Of a stretch of 64,000 nucleotides of DNA, positions 10,544 through 22,937 are shown piece by piece. Position numbers and translations under genes: made by a program. Numbering within the stretch: position 1 is the stretch's first letter; each line of letters begins with the position of its first letter. Under the pieces are notes generated by a model. That model had not been told where the DNA came from. It worked only from the letters and a program-made list of their open reading frames with translations, and did not search any database. Source of the stretch: Drosophila persimilis (Eukaryota > Arthropoda > Insecta > Diptera > Drosophilidae); contig NW_020825294.1 in NCBI RefSeq assembly GCF_003286085.1, positions 12,484,501-12,548,500 of the forward strand. The letters run 5' to 3'.

Positions 10544-13072
10544 GAATACCAACGTTTTGCCTTCTTTGTTCTGCATATTTACTCGAGTCGCGGCATCGAC
10601 TGATGGAAATTAGGGGCGGCTCCCAGTCCGCAGTCCCCAATCGATAAGACCTCGAGGTGGAGTGGGCAATACTTTCGTTTTCTGCGCTGATGTCTGAAAT
10701 GCTCATTACATTGGATGGCCCGAATTGTGCCCGCGGGCGTTTCGTGTCAATTTATGCAACTCTCCTGCAATTTCCGGTATATTAAAGCAATTTCCAACCC
10801 ACTGGCCACAGCGCACGGACACACTGCCACGAGTACACCGACTCTGTCATGGGCTATGGGCACGACCTAATGGGGGAGTCCTGCATATGACTGCTCTCTA
10901 TGGATGTGGATGTGTTCGAGCTGTGTGCGTGTGTGCGAAGGAAAAGCCCTCCTGGGCATCGATGTAACTAAAGTGTGGGCGAATTGACGAGCATCAGGAG
11001 AGTAAGGCTAGAGTACATTATGGCAGCAGCGCAAAATTTGATATCACATTTGGATATGGTGCGAGAGAGAGGGGTCTACTTCGATTTCTTAACAGGGATA
11101 AGTTCACCCAAATCTGGAACGGTCTCAAACTTATTTGACGGAGTCACTTAATGGATTCCTGTATCCAGTCCATCTGCAGCTTCAGGTCTCTTGAATTGTG
11201 GAGTTCAACATAACTCACATACAGCTTGAACCCTGATTCGGATGCTACCTGTTATCTATCTCAACCACTTTGGCTCTGTAACTCCAAAGTATTCAATTTT
11301 GGACTCTGAAAACTGGGCCTCGAATCTTATTATTTACCCATTTCGAAAGCAATCTTTTGAAAGGATTTACCATCTAAATCAAAGTTTGGGCGCCCTGCAG
11401 CGAACCGCTTTCCCAGACCATCCCCGTCCCCATCCCCATTCCCATCCCCGGTCGTGCCCTGCCATTATGGCGACTACTGTCAGTGTGTCTGGGGTCTCGA
11501 AGCAATAAAAACCGCTCCTCGAGAAGTGCGTATAAAATGTCAAAACGTTTTACCAGCATTTTGAAGCTGAAGCTGAAGCCGATCCACGGCCAAACAATAA
11601 AATGGAAAACTCGAAGCAAGCAAATGCAATTTAGCAAACAGGAGGGTCGTCAAGTGACGCTGCACCCAGGGGGACTGTTTGATTTACCGTCAACAGGAGA
11701 TTAAAAAAACGAAATAGAATCGGCAGCGGGGAAAAACACGCTACCAAAAAGTGAATTAAGAACTTGTGTGCTGGAACGACGCTACGCGACGCGACACGAC
11801 GCGAAGCCAGCAGCCCAGAGGGGTGGCTGGTTTCGTCCGGGTGTGGGGCAAATTGAGTTGCAACACTTGGCAGGTTTTTATCTACGCACCACAATCTACC
11901 CACCGACCAACCCAGCAACCAAGCAGCCGAACAACCAGTCTGGAGGGGGGTCCAGGGAGAGGTCGCAGCCCAGTGTGACCAGAGTGACCATCCATCCCAC
12001 TATCCGCAAGGAGCAGAACAGAGAACGGACTCCGGACAACTGTTTCGTGTTGGTGCGCGTTGATAACAAGATTTGTTTTTCAAAAATTATGGAGGGTCGT
12101 CCTTAATTACGCTGAAAAGCGCAATGAGCAATTTCCAAATGGCAATAGCCAGGAGCTGCGAGATGGGAGAGATGGGAGAGCAACAGCAATAGCAATAGCC
12201 ATGCCTAAACCACATCCACCCCAAGCAATTTAGGTAAATTAAATTTGGAGTGTGCCCATCCTTCGATTTTCAGATGGTGGAGAGTGGGAGAGTACTCAAA
12301 AGTCAAAAGTGTGTGGCTCTTTGCTTGATTTTGGCCAGAGATAAGGTTCTGGGGACCAGGGCACAGGATAACGGAAGGCAGACACGGTGGCAGACACAGA
12401 CACAGCCACGCAGGCAGGCTCGAACGCTGGCAGACGGAGGCCAGAACACCCTCCCGTTAGACAAATGTATCTGCCAGACAGTCAACACTCTTTACATGGA
12501 TATTCCATTAAAAGTGCCGCAGTGCATTGAACAATTTTCACTTTATGATTTATGGTAATCAGCTTTTTATTTATGGCACGTTCCTTCAATTGGCTACAAA
12601 AAATAAGCATGTACTCACACTCCTACTGGAATCCATTGCAGCGTCTGCCTTTTGTTTTCTGAAAATTAAAAATTAATTAGGCATTTATCACTTGACTGTC
12701 TAACAGATGGCGGCTTTCCTGGTGGAGGGGCGGAAACTTGTTCGGGGTAAGTGGAGCGGAACACGAATACTCTGTCAGGCAAGGAGTCCCGTCCCAGACG
12801 AGATCTATGTATCCCGAAAGACCTCACAGATCTTATGGAAATGAGTGTACAGAACAGGGTTTCCGGGAAAGTCTGGGACTAGTCCCAGCCCTCTCAGCTC
12901 ATGGATTCAGCTTATTGAATGCATGTAACTATGGATTTAATGTACTCTGATTTTAAAATTCACAAAATTAACAATTTCGTTGGATTTTGTTTTAGTAATT
13001 CCCTGCCGAAAAACGAAACTTAATAAACTAAAATCGAAACCAAAACTTGATTAGATCGAGATGTCGAATTGA
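10544..13072. other. Intergenic, no supported gene
   Basis: Mixed unique sequence with a CCCCAT/CCCATC run at 11415-11452 and scattered short tandem repeats. Frames of 60-110 codons on both strands show no domain, signal peptide or sensible splicing. Confidence 0.55.
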
Positions 13073-14188
13073 TTACGATGGCGCCGGCATCTCGCAGCGG
13101 GGAAAGACGCTGCTCTCGTAGGTCGGCACCATGTACTTGATGTTGATAAAGGCGTTCGGACCGCCGCAGTACTCGAGCAGCTTCAGGGTGTCCTCGATGA
13201 CATCGCCAATGCGCTTGCTGCGGTCCGGGTCGATGCCCTCGCCCAGATTCACGTTGATGTTCTTGTAAATGTTGCACACGGCCAGCAGCTGGCGATAGAA
13301 CGGCACCAAGGCCTCTCCAACACAGGGACCTAGGGAGCAAGGAGCAAGGACCAAGGACCAAAAAGGGCTATAGATCTTTTTTAATTGGTTTACCAGCAGA
13401 TCTTACCCAGTCGCACCATAAGCTGGACCACCTGAAGGGCGGAGATGATGATGCGCTTGTCGCGGGTCTGGAAGGCCCGTTTCAGCGGCAGAATCAGTTT
13501 TGGCAGCACGGGCAGTACCTTCTTGGGCGACCGAATGATCAGGTCGATGGCTCCGTTGATGGCCAGCAGCCGCGTGTCGCTGTTCATGTCCGCCAGCCCG
13601 TCTACGAAGATCGGCAGATAGTAGCAGTAGTCTAGCTCCTCTGGCACGCAGGTCCAGCGCACAGAGCGATCTTTGGTGGGGTCCTGCTTGCTGCTGCGAC
13701 CGGCCAGGACGCACGGGATGTCCCCGCGACTGAAATAGATCTTAAAAACTGTCTCCTTCACGGGTCGTCGCTTGAAAATGTCGATCCTAAGGGGTGCAGT
13801 CGAACGATCGAGTTCTATAGTCCCACTTCCCTTTCAGCTGTGTATTCGTACTCACTTTGGAGGAGGCTTTACCACAGTGTTCTTCTGCAGAGCCTGATAG
13901 GTGAAGGCGGGAACCACGCGATTGGGCTGTTCGAAGAGAAAATGAAATCAATCTGGGAATGCTGGGAACGTAAGAGACCGGTTCGGCCCCACTTTATAGA
14001 AATAGAATTCCCTAAAAAGGATATTGCGGTGCGAACATCTTCTCTGAGCTCTTCTTGTGTGGGATTAGCGGTTCAAACCTATTCTAATGCAGTATACTCA
14101 CCCGCTTCGATCGCAAGTAGAGAAACTCTCGGCACACTCGCCCCGGCTCGTGGGCACGCGTTGCACGTTCCTGAGTATTCGAGCACAT
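13073..14188 (-). CDS. PACRG-like (Parkin co-regulated gene) axonemal protein
   Basis: Four exons on the minus strand: 14188-14102, 13926-13856, 13786-13407 and 13329-13073, all with GT-AG ends and matching phases, giving 264 residues, close to human PACRG. The N-terminus is [20 protein letters not shown]. The conserved core begins at [19 protein letters not shown] and includes [67 protein letters not shown] and [20 protein letters not shown], each matching PACRG family landmarks. PACRG is a microtubule inner protein at the doublet inner junction of cilia and sperm flagella. In flies, which have few motile cilia, expression in testis or chordotonal neurons is expected. The ATG was chosen because exon 1 runs in phase from it to a strong donor. 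No break is seen. Confidence 0.9.
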
Positions 14189-15608
14189 TTCACTTTCTTC
14201 TGAACAGCAGAAAATATAGAAATATCTGATTTTTTTTGTAGAAAAGTATAAAAATCTGGACACTTTTGGAGCTGAAATTCAGTTTTGAATTATTGGAAGA
14301 CTATTTTCGGACTGGGTTTTTTAGATTTGATATTGGAAATGTACAGCCAAGATGTGATATGAATGGGCTACTAGATACGAATGCCAGTGAGCCTGGCTCG
14401 AACTAGTCGAATATCGAAATTGGGGTTGACAGTGGAGTGGAGGATTGCCTCGATACGGCTCTGGGGCCCCGAAGCACACATCCACATCCCCAAACAGGGC
14501 CGAAATTCAGGGCACCCTCAAGCAGCAGACACACATGCCAGAAAATGTAAATAAATTATTCGTATAAATATGAAAATATTTATGTAGCGACACCTTCTTA
14601 TCAAGACGTCGACACGCCGAGGGTGCGACCCAAACCTCCATCACCACTCGCATCCGAATCCGCATCCCCAGACCTATACCCATTCCCTGCTCTAAACCAA
14701 ACAATTTGGGCAGAATAATGCGTTGGGGGCTGTGCGGGCACTTGGGATGGGGATTCCCCCACACACACACCGACATCACACCCAAAACTGTTCGCGTCTC
14801 TAAAGAGTCATAAAGGGAAAGTGCAAACATTTGCGCACTTTATCATCTTTTCCATTTCCCTGTCAGCGGTGGGCCAGCGGTAAGTGTACGCGTACCGGTA
14901 AATATTTTGTAACGCCCGTCAATTAAGGCGTCTGGTGGGGATCGTATCCCTAGCCCTCAGACCCAGACACCGCCTCTCTATCTCTCCATCTCTGCATCAC
15001 CCATCACAGCATTAACCTACTTGGAACAGGTAAGGCGGAGTGGGGTTGGGGCTGGGGTTGGGGTTGAGGTGCTATCAGTACCTCCATCTCGGCTCTGTTT
15101 CGTGTGCTCTGAATTAATTAAAATCCAGCATGCGAATTACATCTCTCCGCCCTTATCCGACTTAGTTTTCAGCCTCGACTTTTCCGGCTTTTCCCCCTCC
15201 TTCGCTCTCTAATTGCCCACGCACAGCTTTTCACTTTCATTCAACACATCGTTGCACGTCGCGACTTATCCGCGTTTTAATAATGTGCCCTGGCCTAAGT
15301 CAAGACTTGTTACCTCCCTATCCATTTCCCCGTTTCCACATTTCCATTTCAATTTTTATGTAGCTTCTTGAGCTTTCTGGCATGTAAATTGAGTTGGGAG
15401 CATTTACCATTATGGAGCATAAGGACTGGAAGAGTCAAGAGCTGCCAACTCCCTCGCTAATTGCTGAAAAGCTTTTCGGATAATATTACCCTGGAAAATG
15501 CTCTCACAAGCCAGAAAATATTTATTGAACAGCCAAATATGAAACAAAGTGGACTGATTGCCGGTTAGAAATCTAGTGAGAGTAATAGATAGAAAGGCAA
15601 TAATACCT
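14189..15608. other. Intergenic, no supported gene
   Basis: Includes a GGGGTTGGGGCT-like repeat near 15040-15070 and TC-rich segments. Nothing gene-like was seen on either strand. Confidence 0.55.
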
Positions 15609-15614
15609 TTTATT

Positions 15615-15944
15615 TTAATTTTTAATTTTTAACTGAAAAGAGAGCTTCATATAATACGAATAAACATGAATTTTCACGAATGCAAAACATTCGTATAAAT
15701 TTAAGTACCAGCCAGAGGGAAGCTCTATAAAGTATGCATACTCATACATATTCTTGATCGGCACCAATAGCCGATACAATAGGGCCACGTCTTCTCTCCG
15801 AGTAGGATCATTATTAAAATTATTATAGCCAGCATGGGCAAAACTCCTGTCGTTTGGCTCTTTTAACACCTGTCTTTCCAACATAATCAGGCGCAATGCA
15901 ATGCTAGAAAAACGTGCTATTGGGTGCATACTTTTAGGATGCAT
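15615..15944 (-). CDS. Small ORF of unknown function (109 aa)
   Basis: An ATG-initiated frame of 109 residues with balanced composition (for example DPTRREDVALLYRLLVPIKN and ELPSGWYLNLYECFAFVKIH). It has no signal peptide and no domain I know. AATAAA at 15614-15609 begins directly after the TAA stop, an extremely compact 3' end. The surrounding sequence is unique, not obviously transposon. It could be a lineage-specific gene, the last exon of a longer one, or chance. Confidence 0.3.
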   Translation of the reverse strand: MHPKSMHPIARFSSIALRLIMLERQVLKEPNDRSFAHAGYNNFNNDPTRREDVALLYRLLVPIKNMYEYAYFIELPSGWYLNLYECFAFVKIHVYSYYMKLSFQLKIKN

Positions 15945-18900
15945 TGGCAGTGTCTTGTAGCATGGAAAATTTTAAAGACAAACTTTAGATCGGCCAATAG
16001 TTGGCATTATGTCATGTAGAAAATAATTATACAATTTTCTCCATTAGGCGCTCGGGCAAAATGGGAAAATGAAATGTTCCCTGAACAAACCAGACAACAA
16101 TATCACAGGGGCTCCGAGCGCTTACAATGGCCACAGCGCAAATCAGCCAGATCATAATTTATTGGTCCGAAATGGAAGGCCTATAGAACACCAGCTCAAA
16201 ATAGGCCGAAAGCCGACACAAAGGCTTGCCATGCCAGGATAATGGGTCTGGGGAGGGTTCCATGGGTTAGGTAAGGTGAGGTGAGGTGGGGTGATGTGAT
16301 GTGAGGTGAGTGGATGGTTTGAGTGCGTTTGTCTAGCTGACACTTTCATTAACAAAAAGTCAGAGCGATGACAACGGGCGTCTGCCATCAGGGCGATTGT
16401 GTGTGTGTGTGTGTGAGTGTGTGTGCGTGTGTGTCTGTGTCTGTGGCCGGGTCTGTGTGTTTTTGCATTGTTACAAAGTGCAATTGTGGGATGGGGGTTC
16501 GGACGGGTATGGGTATGAGTATGAGTATGAATGGGTCCTGGGATCAGGACTGGGGGCAGCTGGTCTGTGGGTGTTGTCCATTCATCTGACATGGCTGCAG
16601 TGCGGCACGTAAATCTAAACAGCCACTGACAGCTTTCAACTGAAATTCACTCCCACATCCAGAGTCACTCCGACCGGCAACAGCTTTTTATGTGCTGCTC
16701 AAAATGGACAGTCGGCAGTCGACAGTCGGGAACAGGGCCCACCATCTTGAATGCCATATAAGCCATACACATATACATATACATATATTGTATATATCAA
16801 TATCCTGGTCATCTATCAATATATACAATGTGCATACATACATACATGTATATGTATATATGTATGTAGATGCGCCTTCGTTGGGTTGTTTGTCTGAAAT
16901 TGACATCCCATGCAGGAGCTCCCATTTTGGTCTTTATCATTGAACATGGCCGACAGAGTTGCCTTTTGTTTCGACCTGCTCCTCCTCATCGGCCATCGAC
17001 TCATGGGATGGATGGACCCCGGACCGGGGTAGGAGTAGGGCCGAGATTTTATGTTCGCATACATTTTGAGCGCTTTATTGTTTGTCCAATTTCGTGCAAC
17101 GTCGCCTGTGCCCAAGCCCAGGCCCAGGCCTGGCCCAGCCTGAGAGAGAGTAATCGAGTATCCGTTGTCAGTCCCACGCTGAAGAGAGAGGAGCAGAGTC
17201 CTTTCCCAGGCCGCCCTATGGCAGATAGGTGTTAATCTAATAACTGTCAAATGCAGGATGTTGGTAGGGAAATTGCTGCTAACTAACTAACTCGTGTGCA
17301 GGGAATAACAAATTGTATTCAGATGTGATCAGCCCTCTGGGGGGCTCAGCTAAAGGGCTTGGGGACTGGCATAGCTGGTTATATTTCCATTATTTAGTTT
17401 TTCTAAGCTTATCACATTCATAGATCCCATATGCATGGGCTTTAACATGACTTAGATGCTACTTTAGATAGAGATTTGTTGCTAATTGCAATTGTAATTA
17501 TAATCATATACAGCTCAAAGTCAAAGATGTATTGTACTGAGAATACAGTGATAGTGGAGCTGGGACGATAGAGGCCAATACGCCATCCAACCTAAGGGTC
17601 ACTCCTCGGGCATCCATTCAAAGTTCAAGCTTCTTTCACCATTTATAATGGCTTTCACTATGTTTATTTGGTACAAGTGCGCCGCCGGCAGCGTACGAAT
17701 AATTTCTGCATCGCTAAAACCCCATAAAATCAACAACATTGAGACATACAGCTACAGCCCTGCCAGCTGGCTTGCAGGAGCAGTCGAGCATTAAATGGCC
17801 GCAAGAGAGGCGACTATTGAGGAGCGGAGCAGCATATCTATCCCATGTGAATGGCGGATGGCGGATGGCTGATGGGGGATGGCGGATGGCGAATGGCGGC
17901 GACATATAAAAGTATCTCCTCTAACATTTTCATGAGTCGTAAATCGAAGCGATAAAAATCACAAAAAATAAGAAAAGCTAACACAAAAACAGCCCCAGCC
18001 TGCAAATACTTACGACCAGAGAGAGCGGTCAGTCAGTCTAGACTCTAGACTGTGCCAGAACGAACGATGGCCGGGCCTGGACCAGGCCGGGTTCCACGTC
18101 GTTTCTCTCATAAGTCACACGATAAATTCTGCAACATTGCGCTAATGACAACAGCAGTTCCAGGAAGTTCATTATTGTCAGTGATTAATGCGCGAGAGGC
18201 GCAGATGGATGCAACCCGGCACGAGCTCTGTCCAGGGATGATGGGGATCCGTGATGAAACATCCATTTTAAAATTCATCAGATACCGATGTCGCTCACAA
18301 AGTCTACATCAATAAACATGTTAAAACTATCCTCAATTAAGATTGTGGTTGTTCCTGAGACATGGCGATCAGCGGCTCTCTAAAGTGTCTTCAAGTAAAG
18401 AAGTACGAATGAAAATTCGTGTATTATCTGTAAAAAAAAAACTGATATGGAGTGGAAACGACATTGATCGTTGGAAACAGTGCATTTTCTTGAAAACTCT
18501 CTTGACTGGATACAATTTTCATATATGTATGTGTTCGTGGTCCTGGTCTGTTCACCGAAGTCCTGTCCATCGTATCCTGCTGAATATCGGCGTCTTCTTT
18601 GCCATCCCTAGCTCTGAAACGAGCTCTGGCCACATAAGTTAGCTGTTGCTGTCAGTTGGCCCAAACTGCCTTCGCCGGTGGCTGGGTGTAAAAATGGAGA
18701 AAAGTGCAGTAGGCAGAACTGCCACAGGCCCTAGCCCCAGCCCCAGCCTGGGACCGGACGACGAGTTGTTGGCATCCCGGAATGTCACTCAGTCCGTCAG
18801 TTAGCCAGTTCGGGAAGTGCACTGTCGGCTGCCAAAATGATTAGCGCGTTGATTGCCAAGCGATTGGAGCTCCAAGCCAGAATTTGTGCTTCCTCAACAG

Positions 18901-19999
18901 CGTTTGACTTGCCAACTCTCTCAGATCGAAAGCACCTCCCTTTAGTCCTTTTGTCCTTTTGTCTCTTCAGACATACATACATATGTATGCAGTGCTAAGC
19001 AGCATTGACAACGGCACGCACACATCGTTTGACAAAAGAGAAGTACGGCTCGGGGTTCGAGAAGACCCTTGTGATGGTTCAATGTACGACAAGTGAAATT
19101 AATTTCAAACAATGCAGTAAACTGTGAAGACAACAAAACAGGAGCTCGGAAGAAAAAGAAGCTAAAGCCCCACGACAGCAAAAGCAAATTAAATAAAAAT
19201 TCCAACATGAACGCTGATAGCAATAGCAGAGCCGGAACCAGAGAGCTTCCGGAGGAGCAAGTTTCGCTCTCCACATGACAGACTCAATCTACGTGCCCCG
19301 AGTCGATGAGTAAGCCAGGCCCAGGGCCAGGGCCAGGCTACCGCCAGGAGAAGGATACAGAGAACGAAAAAAAAGGCAAACCAAACTTGTCGAAAATTAT
19401 TTCGTTTTAATTATGCCAAAGGGCGTTGTCAAAGGACGTGTCGAAATGTGTCGCCATTTTGCATGGACTCAAAATGAAATCACGTCAACGATTTCTCCCA
19501 GGACCAGCACCCCCACAAGCACCACCATCACCCCCTCCTGGAGAGGTTGCCTACAGCTTTTCGTTGTCATTATCAATTTGAGTTAATTGCCGCAGCCATC
19601 GTGGGCGGAATGGGCTCCATTGCCGGTCGTGTTGTCGTCACTTCCGGTTTGGGGCGGGACGGCCTTGCCTGTCCCGGCCTCCTGGAGCTCCCAGACGACA
19701 CGACGACGCATTGTCTGTGACTGTTTAAAAGCGTTTAGTCGAAATTTATTTGTATTACAAGCCAGAACGGCAGACACTTCCAGCACTGCAGGCGTGCGAC
19801 AGAGAAATCAGGAAGTATAGAGAGCGGAGATAGCCACAAGGAGAGGGAGGGGCCCGGAGGCAAAGAGTGAGAAACATTGAATTATTGAATTAAGTTCTTG
19901 TTTGATTATAGCACAAATTCTGTCCAACCGACAAAAGTTTCTCCAAAGGAAAGAGCGTGCTGGTCGAACAGGTGTTGGAGCACTAAGAATAGTGGAGTA
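15945..19999. other. Intergenic with microsatellites
   Basis: Contains a GT-rich tract (16398-16460), GGGTAT/GAGTAT repeats (16505-16532), ATAC/TATA-rich sequence (16765-16870) and an ATGGCGG array. A 61-codon Lys/Asn/Ser-rich frame at 19093-19278 lacks an upstream ATG and is not called. Confidence 0.55.
17851..17899. repeat. ATGGCGG heptamer minisatellite
   Basis: Seven imperfect tandem copies of ATGGCGG/ATGGCTG/ATGGGGG. Confidence 0.85.
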
Positions 20000-20026
20000 C
20001 AGTGCGTCTCAAAACTATTCGACACT
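20000..20026. repeat. Tc1/mariner-type terminal sequence (CAGTGCGTCT...)
   Basis: TA followed by CAGTGCGTCTCAAAACTATT, the general form of a Tc1-family inverted terminal repeat inserted at TA. The first ten bases plus AAAA recur at 60000. No matching opposite end was found nearby, so it is a lone end or a coincidence. Confidence 0.35.
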
Positions 20027-21270
20027 TGGAGGATGTAGTTTCATCGGTAATATTTGGAATAAACAACAGTCCTTATGTATCAGCTATTAATCGAATAAAT
20101 AATGAAGGTGTTGGGTTACGCACCTCGATATTAGCAACGATCCATAGATTGTAGCCAGTGGTGAAGCAGTAAAGCAAATCCCTATTATTGTTTAATTTTT
20201 GCACTGCCCACTATACCACATTTTAGTGAAATTTAGTCTGGACCTAGCACTCTTTCACTTCTTTCACGTTTATTGGGAATAGCTCTTAAATCCGACACCG
20301 TTTTGAATCGAGCTAATGATCAAACAGACTCGTTGTGCTCTCGTCATAGTTTTCGCTATCCCTTCCGACTCTATATCGCAGTATACATACATATGCCATC
20401 ACTCAGTATAAACCGTATTAAACCGATCAGTCATCGACTTTTAATATATACAGATATAGATCGCAAAAATACTCTGCTGAGTAACTCAGCAGCTCAACAG
20501 AAGGAAAGTCCAGATTCTGTGTCAACTTCTTGCATACCCTTACAGATCCATCGTTTGAGATCTTCGAATGTAGGGACTATGGACTTGGTTATATGGTCTC
20601 AGCTGTTGACTCGGCTATCAATTAAATTATTTTTGTTATTTCTTCTGCTTTAGCAATCGTATACTTTTCAACGGCACCATCCAAGCTTGAGTGCAGAGGG
20701 AATTTGATTATTTCTTGCTAAAAACTTATCTTCATTCAGCTTTGCGGTTCTTATGGAAAACGGTTGAAAAGAAACGAATATAAATAGTTTTAATATTGCA
20801 ATGTTTCTATACCCTTTCCCAACAATGATCCAATCATTTATGTAGAATATTATATGGGCGAATTTCGCTGAGTATAGTCTTATAAAAACATTCTTTGTTC
20901 TGGCTGTAAGTAAATGTTATTGACGAGTACATCCACAATCTACTGATAGTTGCAACGCGTAGCGATAACAAAATATGTATATATAATATGTGTACATATT
21001 TACATTATAACCAATATATAAACTTAATAGAACCACCTATATACAGCTCTTCTAAGTTGATCGTCGATAAATCTGCAATGATGAGGTAGTTCAGTAGGAC
21101 TCGGAGCAAAGATATCCAACAGTTGGTTATCGTAATTAGTTGTTATTACTCAATAACCAGTAAACAATATACGAGATTTTTTATACTGAACTTTATATTA
21201 TAGCGACGAGCTCTATAGCACATACCATACGAGTACTTTGCTTAAAACGAGATTTCAAACGGGTCAAGTG
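20027..21270. other. AT-rich intergenic sequence at the start of the repeat block
   Basis: Base composition turns AT-rich and no gene is visible. A 126-codon frame at 20273-20653 starts at TTG and has no known features. Probably decayed transposon DNA. Confidence 0.4.
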
Positions 21271-21420
21271 TAGTGTTGGGTAAACATAGCTCATTTTGGG
21301 GAACATGTTCACTTGTTCACCTAGATTGCTCAGTTGCTCATTGCTCACTTAGATTGCTCAGTTGCTCACTTGCTCACTGTTCACGCACAGATCACTAAGC
21401 ACCACAGATTTCGACACAAA
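21271..21420. mobile_element. hAT-like terminal region with subterminal TTGCTCA repeats
   Basis: TAGTGTTGGGTAAA at 21271 resembles the TAGTGTTGGG-type terminal repeat of many hAT elements. It is followed by clustered short repeats (GTTCAC, ATTGCTCA, GTTGCTCA) from about 21305 to 21380, including two copies of TAGATTGCTCAGTTGCTCA. Dense subterminal repeats are typical of hAT ends. The opposite end was not identified; the family call is inference. Confidence 0.4.
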
Positions 21421-21465
21421 TAAACTATGTTACATTTCAATTTTAATCAAACATTTAAAACTAAA

Positions 21466-22460
21466 CGAGGGGGAACGTTGTGAGTTGCTGCGGACACCGC
21501 AACTCTACAGTTATACCCGATACTAAGTCAGTATGGCTCTCCTCCGGCAGACGCCGCTAATATTAAACGACACGACAAAGAGTGCGAGAGAGATAGAAAA
21601 TCAGTCTGAGCGAGACGTCGGGCGCTACGTAGCCACTGCAAATTGATTTCTTGCTTTTGGCTTCAAAAATGATCCGATCTGATCCAGATTCAGCAACCGG
21701 ATAGATATGGTCATTCTCTATGATTCTGCGAATCATACTCGAATCTGCAATATTGTGGATGCAACAGATTTTCGTCCTTTGTGTGGGCGGAAGGGGGTGG
21801 GGCGAAATTTTGAGATATACGTTTTATAGTGAGATCTAACAGAAGTGCGGATACCAAATTTGGTTACTCTAGCCTTAATAGTCTCTGAGATTTATGAATA
21901 TCCCCAGATTTTCATCCTTTACGGGGGCGGAAGGGGGTGTGGCGAAATTTTGAAACAAACTCGTCTCGGTCCGATATATTAGGAGTGTGGATACCAAATT
22001 TGGTTGCTCTAGCTTTTATAATCTCTGAGATCTAGGCGCTAATGTTTTACTCTAAGCAAAGCCGCCTATGCTACGTGTGTGTTAGAGAGAGACAGTGCGA
22101 GAAAAAATGAAATTGTTTTCTTGATGCTGGCTATAATAATAATACGATTCAATCAGATTCTGCAGTCTATAAGATATGGTCATTCTCTACGATTCTGCGT
22201 TTTTGGTTTTCTCGTATCTTTAAAATTGTGGATGCCACAGATTTTCGCCCTTTGTGGGGGCGGAAGTGGGCGGGGCAAAGTTTTGAAATATTTTTATAGC
22301 AGTGACATATCACAGAAGTCTGGCTCAAAACATCGTTGCTCTAGCTCTTATAGTCTTTGACCATTAGGCGCTGAAGGGGACTTTCTTGAATGTATGGGGA
22401 AGTCCCTTTTTGCGGAAATTTACTACTATTAGTATTCAACTGATTGAGCATCGGGTATGA
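21466..22460 (+). mobile_element. DINE-1/INE-1-type (Helentron-derived) element, copy A
   Basis: Begins CGAGGGGGAACGTTGTGAG, then a hairpin-forming GAGTTGC...GCAACTC and the subterminal TATACCCGATACT at 21512-21524. The body matches the copies at 31.3 kb and 38.3 kb, with recurrent CCAGATTTTCRTCCTTT and GGGGGCGGAAG blocks. The GGAC tract and most of the 3' segment are missing, and the end is a decayed form of AGTATCGGGTATA near 22446-22459. These short non-autonomous elements are known from all Drosophila genomes under the names DINE-1, INE-1 and mini-me. Confidence 0.75.
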
Positions 22461-22529
22461 CGGCGTCTCATATCAGCCCTCGCTTTCAATTTAAACGATA
22501 GTCCTAATCTGCAGGAAATATCAATCTAA

Positions 22530-22802
22530 ACTAAAAACGCAGAATCATAGAGAATGACCATATCTATCCGGTTGCTGAATCTGGATCAGATCGGATAATT
22601 TTTGTAGCCAAAAGCAAGAAATCATTTTGAAGTGGCTACGCAGCGCGCGACGTCACGCTCAGACTGATTTTCTGTCTCTCTCGCACTCTTTGTCGTGTCA
22701 TTTAATATTAGCGGCGTCTGCCGGAGGAGAGCCATACTGACTTAGTATCGGGTATAACTGTAGAGTTGCGGTGTCCGCAGCAACTCACAACGTTCCCCCT
22801 CG
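22530..22802 (-). mobile_element. DINE-1-type element head in inverted orientation
   Basis: About 270 bp that are the reverse complement of the first part of copy A, ending at 22802 with ...GTTCCCCCTCG. Together with copy A it forms an inverted pair with both heads facing outward. Confidence 0.8.
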
Positions 22803-22937
22803 TTTTTTTTTTTGATTAAACAATGTATTTGTATTATTTAAAAACCTATTACGAACATGGCAACCATCAAATAAAGAAAAAGAAAATTGGTTTTTTCTGC
22901 TTTATTTATGAACATTTATGAATGCACATTGTGCATG

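Noticed and set aside
19093-19278. Lys/Ser/Asn-rich frame
   Set aside because: No in-frame ATG near its start, an upstream stop, and no exon signals I could trust.
20273-20653. 126-codon frame in AT-rich DNA
   Set aside because: TTG start, no motif, in a region of decayed repeats.
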